From the NCBI GenBank assembly GCA_016191395.1, contig JACPOS010000025.1, positions 1 through 64,000 of the forward strand: a DNA stretch of 64,000 bases, given 5' to 3'. The position numbers and the translations under genes are program-made. Positions within the stretch are counted from its first letter, which is position 1. Each line of letters opens with the position of its first letter. Below, one piece after another: positions 59,185-64,000 of the stretch. The notes under the pieces are model-generated. The model saw only the letters and a list, made by a program, of their open reading frames with translations. It made no database searches and was not told where the DNA came from. The DNA is from Chloroflexota bacterium (GTDB lineage Bacteria > Chloroflexota > Limnocylindria > Limnocylindrales > CSP1-4).

Positions 59185-60425
59185 CCGGTGCCGGCCGACC
59201 GCGCGGGAAAGAGGCGCTGGAGCCGGGCGAGGGCTTCGTCGATGCGCGCCTCCGGAACGGTCCCCTGCCCAACCAAGCGCTCGACGACGTCGATGACGCG
59301 CGTCGCAAGCGCCGGGTCGTACTCGTGCTGGTTCGCGAACAGCAGGAGGTCGTTGCCCGCGTTCAGGGCCAGCCCGATCGCGTCCTCGAAGCCGAACGCC
59401 GTGGTGATCGCTGCGGCACCCAGGTCGTCGGTGACGACCACGCCCTCCCAGCCCAGTTGCGCTCGGAGGAGGTCGGTGACGGTCTTGCGTGAGAGCGACG
59501 CCGGTGCCGACGGGTCGATCTGCCCGTTGACGACGTGTGCCGCCATCACGAGGTCCACGAGCCCGCCGCCAAGGAGGTCGCGGTACGGATCGAGCTCCAC
59601 GTCGTGCCATGTCGCGGTGACGTCGGCGACGCCGAAGTCCGTGTTCGTCGAGGCGCTGCCCAGGCCCGGGAAGTGCTTCAGGGCCGTCCTGACGCCGCGC
59701 ACCCGGTGGGCCGTCATCTCGATCGCTGCGTCGCGCGCGACGACCTTGGGGTCCGCCGAGAAGGCGCGGTGCAGGGCCCCGATCGCGGGGTTGGTCGGGT
59801 TCACGTTCAGGTCCACGACGGGCGCGAAGTTGAGGTTGATCTTCGCGTCGGCGAGCGTCCCGGCGATCGTGTCTGCCCACGCCTTCACGGCTGTGGCGCT
59901 CTTCGCGCCGATCGACGCCTGCGACTCCACTGCCGGGTAGCCGTACTTCGGCGACAGGCGCGTGACGAGCCCGCCCTCCTGGTCGATTGCGACGATCAGC
60001 TCACGCTCCGGGGCGAGCGCACGCAGGTCGGCGACGAGCCGGCGAACCTGGGTGGGCGACTCGACGTTGCGCGTACCGACCACCTCGTCGCGATCGAACA
60101 GGATCACGCCGCCGAGCCCGTCCAGGGCGATCGCTCTTGCGATCGGGTCCGTCGCGGCGACCTCCAGTCCGCGGAACCCCACGACGAGCAGCCGCGCGAT
60201 CCGCTGGCGGAGCGGGAGCGGCGGCGCCGTGGGGCTGGACTCCGATGTCGGGGCGGACGTCGTGCCCGGTGTGGCTTGGCTCGGCGTTCCCGTCACCGCC
60301 GGTGACGCCGATGGAGGTGCCGTCGTCGCCGGCGACGGCGCGCATGCAGCAAGCGCGAGGCTTCCTGCACCGAGCGCCGCGGCGCGCACGAACGCACGGC
60401 GCGTGAGCGGTCGATCCGAGCTCAC
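59181..60425 (-). CDS. NagZ-like glycoside hydrolase family 3 lipoprotein
   Basis: 414 residues. The N-terminus has a twin-arginine motif (TRRAFVRAA) and a lipobox (LALAAC), so it is probably exported by Tat and lipid-anchored. A Ser/Thr/Pro linker follows. The GH3 domain has GGVILFDRDEV, LIVAIDQEGGLVTRL and the nucleophile region VVTDDLGAAAI. The acid/base loop is altered: KHFPGLGSASTNTDFG replaces the family's KHFPGHG...DSH, so the catalytic His is missing. It may have changed specificity or lost hydrolase activity. GTG start overlapping the tatD stop. Confidence 0.85.
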   Translation of the reverse strand: MSSDRPLTRRAFVRAAALGAGSLALAACAPSPATTAPPSASPAVTGTPSQATPGTTSAPTSESSPTAPPLPLRQRIARLLVVGFRGLEVAATDPIARAIALDGLGGVILFDRDEVVGTRNVESPTQVRRLVADLRALAPERELIVAIDQEGGLVTRLSPKYGYPAVESQASIGAKSATAVKAWADTIAGTLADAKINLNFAPVVDLNVNPTNPAIGALHRAFSADPKVVARDAAIEMTAHRVRGVRTALKHFPGLGSASTNTDFGVADVTATWHDVELDPYRDLLGGGLVDLVMAAHVVNGQIDPSAPASLSRKTVTDLLRAQLGWEGVVVTDDLGAAAITTAFGFEDAIGLALNAGNDLLLFANQHEYDPALATRVIDVVERLVGQGTVPEARIDEALARLQRLFPARSAGTG

Positions 60426-61249
60426 GCCGGCGCGCGCCCCACGAAGGTGTCGTATGCGCCCACCAGCCCGTCGCCGGCGGCGTCCGGCGCGACCGCGCGT
60501 TGGGCGGCCACCCAGTCCGCGGTGATCCGCACCCACTCGGGCTCGTTGCGGCCGCGCGGGCCGCCCGGCGGCGAGAGGAAGGGCGAATCCGTCTCGACCA
60601 GCAACCGGTCGGCAGGCACGAGCGGGACCACCTCGGCGGTCGATTCCTCACCGGCTCGAAACGCCAGGCCGGAGATCGAGATCGCGAGGCCGAGGTCCAG
60701 CACCTCGCGGGCGTAGTCCGCGGAGCCCGAGAACGAGTGGATGACCGCGGGCGCGCGCCCGGCCCCGAAGACGCCCACGCTCGCCTGGGCACCGAATCCG
60801 GCGATCCGGAGCTCCGCCAGGATCGCGTCCTGGGCGTCGCTGCGACCGGTCGCCGATCGGACGTGGAGGATCGCCGGCTTGCCCGTCTCGAGTGCCAGCG
60901 CGAGGTTCCGCCGGAGGTTCGCCAGCTGGTCCTCGATCGGCGAGAAGACGCGGTCGTAGTCCAGCCCGGTCTCGCCGATCGCGACGACCCGCGCATCGCC
61001 GGCGAGCTCCACGATCCGGCGCCAGCCGGCGTCGTCAATGCGGGCGGCATCGTGCGGGTGCACGCCGACCGACGCATCGAGCCCTTCGAACCGCGCCGCG
61101 AGCTCAACGGCTCGCTCGCACGAGGCCCCGTTCCAGCCAGGCACGAGGATCCGCTCCACGCCGGCGGCGCTCGCGCGCTCCAGGACGGCCGCCTCGTCGC
61201 CCGCGAATCGCTCCGCGTTGAGGTGGCAGTGGCTGTCGATCAGGCGCAC
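60422..61249 (-). CDS. tatD: TatD-family metal-dependent DNase
   Basis: About 275 residues of the metallo-hydrolase fold. The metal ligands are seen in IDSHCHL, GETGLDYDR, ILHVRSA and VIHSFSG, and LLVETDSPFL ends the site. TatD proteins act as 3'-5' exonucleases in DNA repair or fragmentation. The GTG start at 61249 has TACGAT 6 nt upstream and no Shine-Dalgarno; the ORF track extends too far. metG, which often neighbours tatD, is 1.5 kb upstream, separated by an XRE gene and a VOC gene. The NagZ-like gene follows in the same operon. Confidence 0.92.
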   Translation of the reverse strand: MRLIDSHCHLNAERFAGDEAAVLERASAAGVERILVPGWNGASCERAVELAARFEGLDASVGVHPHDAARIDDAGWRRIVELAGDARVVAIGETGLDYDRVFSPIEDQLANLRRNLALALETGKPAILHVRSATGRSDAQDAILAELRIAGFGAQASVGVFGAGRAPAVIHSFSGSADYAREVLDLGLAISISGLAFRAGEESTAEVVPLVPADRLLVETDSPFLSPPGGPRGRNEPEWVRITADWVAAQRAVAPDAAGDGLVGAYDTFVGRAPA

Positions 61250-61255
61250 CGGCGC

Positions 61256-61261
61256 ATCGTA
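61256..61261 (-). promoter_or_regulatory. Putative tatD -10 element (leaderless)
   Basis: Minus-strand TACGAT, 6 nt before the tatD GTG. Confidence 0.45.
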
Positions 61262-61276
61262 GCCGCAGGCAGGTGA

Positions 61277-61966
61277 GTGGCCGATAAGCCGTGGCTGCGA
61301 TGCTGCGGCTTGATGACGACCCGCGAACGCCCCAGGGATCGAGCGATGGAGCTCAGCCATCGCCTGACGGGTCTTGTCGGAGCTGACGTTCGCGGTGCCA
61401 GACGAGGCGCCGGACTGAGCCTGCGCGCCGCCGCCGCCTCCGTTGGCCTAGATCACGCGACATTCGCGCGGATAGAGCGGAACCACATCGAGAACCTCTC
61501 CGTTCGCAACCTGGCCCTCGCCTGCGCCGCAGTCGGCCTCGTCCTGTCGGCTCGCGCCTACCCGGCCGCCGACCCGGCGCGGGATGCGCCCCAACTGCGC
61601 CTTCTTGCTCGATTCCGGGCGCGGCTACCCGACTCGGCGCCGTGGCAGACCGAGGTACCGCTCCCATTGCCGGGTGACCTTCGAGCCCTCGACGGCCACA
61701 CGAGGCTGCGCGGATATTCGATCGGCGTTGAGGCGGAGACCCGACTGACCGATGTGCAGGTTGTCGCCCGCAAGGTTCAGCTGAAGAAGCGAGATGCCCG
61801 GATCGACGTGATGGTCCTCCTGATCTCCGACACGCAGGCAAACCGATCCGCGCTGGCGCTCCACCGAGAAGCGCTTCGCGGCGCGTTCCCGCTCGACACC
61901 CGCGCGGTCATGGCGGCACTTGCTGCCGGCGAACCCCCGCCGGGTGACGGCATCGCGGTCCTGTGA
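61277..61966 (+). CDS. XRE-type HTH protein with uncharacterised C-terminal domain (copy 2)
   Basis: Up to 229 residues; starts at 61277 (GTG), 61313 (ATG) or 61346 (ATG, MELSHRL) are possible and the last fits the paralogue best. The N-terminal HTH (GLSLRAAAASVGLDHATFAR, then IERNHIENLS) is followed by EVPLP, VEAETRLTDVQ, VQLKKRDARID and VLLISDTQANRSAL. All of these align with the gene at 6851 and end in a similar Gly/Asp-rich tail. The domain resembles proteins widely annotated only as HTH in high-GC bacteria. A PD-(D/E)xK-like nuclease is one possible reading; it is not established. It interrupts the metG-tatD neighbourhood, consistent with an accessory gene. Confidence 0.7.
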   Translation: MADKPWLRCCGLMTTRERPRDRAMELSHRLTGLVGADVRGARRGAGLSLRAAAASVGLDHATFARIERNHIENLSVRNLALACAAVGLVLSARAYPAADPARDAPQLRLLARFRARLPDSAPWQTEVPLPLPGDLRALDGHTRLRGYSIGVEAETRLTDVQVVARKVQLKKRDARIDVMVLLISDTQANRSALALHREALRGAFPLDTRAVMAALAAGEPPPGDGIAVL

Positions 61967-62319
61967 TCTACGCGCTCAGGCCGTGAGGCCACGCGAGAGC
62001 GGGAGGCTGCACCTGACGACCAACTGTGGGTCGTCAAGAGACAACCGGCGGAGGGGACGGTTCCTCCGACATTCGCCTTCGATCTCTGCCGCGGAATGGT
62101 GGATGCCAATCACCAAACCGCGGAGCACAGGGCGAATCCCGTGCCGTTCCGGCCCGCGGCCCGGCGATGTTCGCCGGTTGTCGATCGCCGACCAACAGCG
62201 GAAGGGTCCCCCCGCTGTACGTAGATCTGGCGCCTACAAGGGGTATGTGGCCCTCGTACCAGCACTGCGACGCCGGCACCGGCGGCGCGAGGACCGGTCT
62301 GAATGCAGGGCTGGAACGG
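61967..62319. other. Intergenic region between XRE copy 2 and VOC gene
   Basis: 353 bp without a convincing gene. It starts with a hairpin that may end the XRE transcript (62014-62036). The rest is G+C-rich with short inverted repeats only (CGGAGG/CCTCCG). No RNA gene recognised. Confidence 0.4.
62014..62036 (+). terminator. Hairpin after XRE copy 2
   Basis: TGACGACC-AACTGTG-GGTCGTCA is a perfect 8-bp stem with a 7-nt loop, 48 nt after the stop. No U-tract follows. Confidence 0.45.
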
Positions 62320-62682
62320 TCAGCGGGCGCCGGATCCCTGGAAGAGGCCCACCTCGCTGCCCTCGGGGTCGGTCACGACCGCGAACCAGCCCATGCCCGG
62401 GATCTCCGTCTTGGGCTCCTTGGTCGTGCCACCCGTGCGGGACGATGCGGCGAGCGCGTCGTCGATGGAGTCGACCTCGATGTAGATCCGGAGGTTGTGG
62501 CCGGTGGACACGTCGCGCTTGCCGATGGCGCCGCCGTATCCCGCGGACGTCCGGAACATGTAGTAGTCCGGGAAGCCTTCCATCTCGCCGAACTCCCAGC
62601 CCGCGACGGCCCCGTAGAACGCCTTTGCGCGCTCGGGATCGTCTGCCGGGAACTCGATGTGGTTCATCTCGCCGTGCGCCAT
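62320..62682 (-). CDS. VOC (glyoxalase/bleomycin resistance) family protein
   Basis: 120 residues, one full VOC domain of two beta-alpha-beta-beta-beta units. MNHIEFPADDPERAKAFYGA opens the first, and IEVDSIDDALAASSRTG and FAVVTDPEGSEVGLFQG form the second. The possible metal ligands are His near the start and Glu near the end. Function is unknown for this subgroup; many are lyases or thiol-related. GGAGG precedes the ATG. Confidence 0.85.
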   Translation of the reverse strand: MAHGEMNHIEFPADDPERAKAFYGAVAGWEFGEMEGFPDYYMFRTSAGYGGAIGKRDVSTGHNLRIYIEVDSIDDALAASSRTGGTTKEPKTEIPGMGWFAVVTDPEGSEVGLFQGSGAR

Positions 62683-62752
62683 GTCGAAACCTCCAGGGTC
62701 TTCGATGTGTTGCCGCGGAGCCGGCGACCGGCCGCTTCATCGAGAACGACGA

Positions 62753-64000
62753 TCAGGCGCCCGCGATTTCGACATCCAGGCGCGGGAACAGGGGTGTCGC
62801 GGTACCGAGCGCGGCTGCGGCGGCGCCGGGCGGCGTTGCCGCTCCCCATGCGAGTGCCTCGAGGACGGGCGGGCCGCCGTTGCCGTCGGCCGCATACGGA
62901 TAGGCGTGGCCCAGCTGCTCGAGCGCCCGCGGCGCGATCGAGGGCATGAACGGCGCCGACGCGAGCGAGATCAGCCGCACGGCCTCCACCAGGTCGCCGA
63001 GCACGGAGGCGAGACGCGCCTCGGCAGCCGGCGCGCCGGCATCGCCCGCCTTCGCGGCCTTGGCGATGGCCCACGGCTGCTCCGTCTCGACGAACCGGTT
63101 CGCCTCGCCGACGAAGTCCCACAGGGCCGCCAGCGCGTCGTGGAGCAGGAGCGCATCGAGCTTCGCGGTGTACGCCGCGAGCGTTCGAGCCCAGGCGGCG
63201 GCCAGGGGCGCATCCGCGGCCGGCCGCGGGTCCGGGCGAGGACCGCCGAGGTACCGGCCGGCCATCGTCACGGTGCGGTTCACGAGGTTGCCGAAGTCGT
63301 TCGCGAGGTCCGCGTTGTAGCGACGGACGAAGCTGTCCCAGGTGACCTCGGTGTCGCGGTCGAACGCGACCTCGCGGAGCGTCACGTAACGCGCCCCGTC
63401 CGGCCCGAACGCCGCGACGCTGTCCTGCGGATCGAGGAAGTTGCCGCGGCTCTTGCTCATCCGCTCGCCGCCCCCGGTCAGGAGCCAGCCGTGGACCCAG
63501 ACCTTCCGGGGCAGCGCGATCCCCGCGCTCATCAGCATCGCCGGCCAGATGATCGTGTGGAACCGGTTGATGTCCTTGCCGATGACGTGCAGGTCGGCCG
63601 GCCACCACTTCGCGAACGCCTCCGGGTCGTCCGGGAAGCCCGCGCCCGTGATGTAGTTGATCAGCGCGTCGAACCAGACGTAGATCACGCCCGCCTCGGG
63701 ATCCCACGAGCCGTCCTCGCGCTGGGCCGTCTCGCCGTTCTCCGCGATCGGGAACGGGATGCCCCAGTGGAAGGTCTCCCGCGAGATGGAGATGTCCTCC
63801 AGGCCGCCGCGCAGGAACGCGAGCATCTCGTTCTTGCGGTACTCCGGCTGGACCCACTCGGGGTTCGCCTCGAAATGCTCCACGAGCCGGTCGCGATATG
63901 CCGAGAGGCGGAAGAACCAGTTGCGCTCGGTGAGCCACTGGAGCGTGATCGTCGGGTGGTTCGGGCAGCGCATGCCGTCGGGCGTCTCGTGCAGGTCGGA
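62753..64000 (-). CDS. metG: Methionyl-tRNA synthetase, 5' end beyond window
   Basis: Charges tRNA(Met). The window holds the C-terminal part, about 415 residues, and the frame is open to the right edge. The partial product includes the zinc-knuckle region (RCPNHPTI), WFFRLSAYRDRLVEHF, VYVWFDALINYITG, IGKDINRFHTIIWPAML and the catalytic ERMSKSRGNFLDP (KMSKS-type). RRYNADLANDFGNLVNRT is the start of the anticodon-binding helices. The HIGH motif lies outside the window. No C-terminal EMAP-type tRNA-binding domain is seen. Confidence 0.93.
   Translation of the reverse strand, partial: SDLHETPDGMRCPNHPTITLQWLTERNWFFRLSAYRDRLVEHFEANPEWVQPEYRKNEMLAFLRGGLEDISISRETFHWGIPFPIAENGETAQREDGSWDPEAGVIYVWFDALINYITGAGFPDDPEAFAKWWPADLHVIGKDINRFHTIIWPAMLMSAGIALPRKVWVHGWLLTGGGERMSKSRGNFLDPQDSVAAFGPDGARYVTLREVAFDRDTEVTWDSFVRRYNADLANDFGNLVNRTVTMAGRYLGGPRPDPRPAADAPLAAAWARTLAAYTAKLDALLLHDALAALWDFVGEANRFVETEQPWAIAKAAKAGDAGAPAAEARLASVLGDLVEAVRLISLASAPFMPSIAPRALEQLGHAYPYAADGNGGPPVLEALAWGAATPPGAAAAALGTATPLFPRLDVEIAGA

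Overview
The window is 64 kb of densely packed, visibly G+C-rich bacterial chromosome made almost entirely of core genes. GTG and TTG starts, 1-4 nt stop/start overlaps, Gram-positive-type LexA boxes (GAAC-N4-GTTC), a CIRCE element upstream of groES and the lack of any outer-membrane gene suggest a high-GC monoderm-like lineage, such as Chloroflexota (Limnocylindria-like) or Actinomycetota. The sequence alone does not settle which. I see no CRISPR array, insertion sequence, prophage or rRNA. One tRNA gene is present.

Layout. 0.1-3 kb: a large secreted repeat protein. 3-6.5 kb: uvrB (LexA box in its promoter) divergent from an orphan cpaB-like gene. 6.8-7.5 kb: an XRE-type HTH protein with an uncharacterised C-terminal domain. 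7.5-14.3 kb: a tight polA-mutM-ABC-F-coaE operon on the minus strand. 14.4-16.7 kb: an ECF sigma factor and two paralogous two-TM anti-sigma-like proteins. 16.7-18 kb: a LAGLIDADG protein with its own LexA box, tRNA-Leu(CAA) and a PaaI-like thioesterase. 18.4-23 kb: dnaE and a small lipoprotein. 23-35 kb: a divergon for nucleoside use. On the minus strand it holds a BmpA-type ABC importer, a nucleoside hydrolase, an SGNH hydrolase and a P450. On the plus strand it holds a CoA-binding protein, cytidine deaminase, an unknown protein, a PfkB kinase and a purine nucleoside phosphorylase. 35-40 kb: a Cys/Met-metabolism PLP enzyme, a small membrane protein, gatB split by an in-frame amber codon, a flavin amine oxidase and a membrane protein. 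40-48 kb: gatC-gatA-glyA-aminotransferase-cyclase/STAND operon. 48-56.7 kb: double-GNAT protein, DinB-like protein with ligA, an FMN 2-hydroxyacid dehydrogenase, a small secreted protein, pcrA/uvrD and corA. 56.9-64 kb: groES-groEL under CIRCE, tatD and a NagZ-like lipoprotein, a second copy of the XRE/unknown-domain protein, a VOC protein and the 3' part of metG.

How the parts fit. Replication and repair genes (dnaE, polA, ligA, pcrA, uvrB, mutM) are over-represented. Nucleosides taken up by the Bmp transporter could be hydrolysed, deaminated, phosphorolysed or phosphorylated by the surrounding enzymes. GatCAB would serve transamidation of misacylated tRNA, so the gatB stop codon needs explaining.

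A pattern runs through the window: many first genes of transcription units lack a Shine-Dalgarno sequence and have a TANNNT -10-like hexamer 6-9 nt before the start codon (uvrB, thioesterase, CoA-binding, gatC, pcrA, tatD at 6; ligA and the FMN enzyme at 8; dnaE at 9). This points to leaderless mRNAs. The main candidates for new biology are the LexA-boxed LAGLIDADG gene, the duplicated XRE/unknown-domain family, the unknown gene in the nucleoside cluster and the interrupted gatB.
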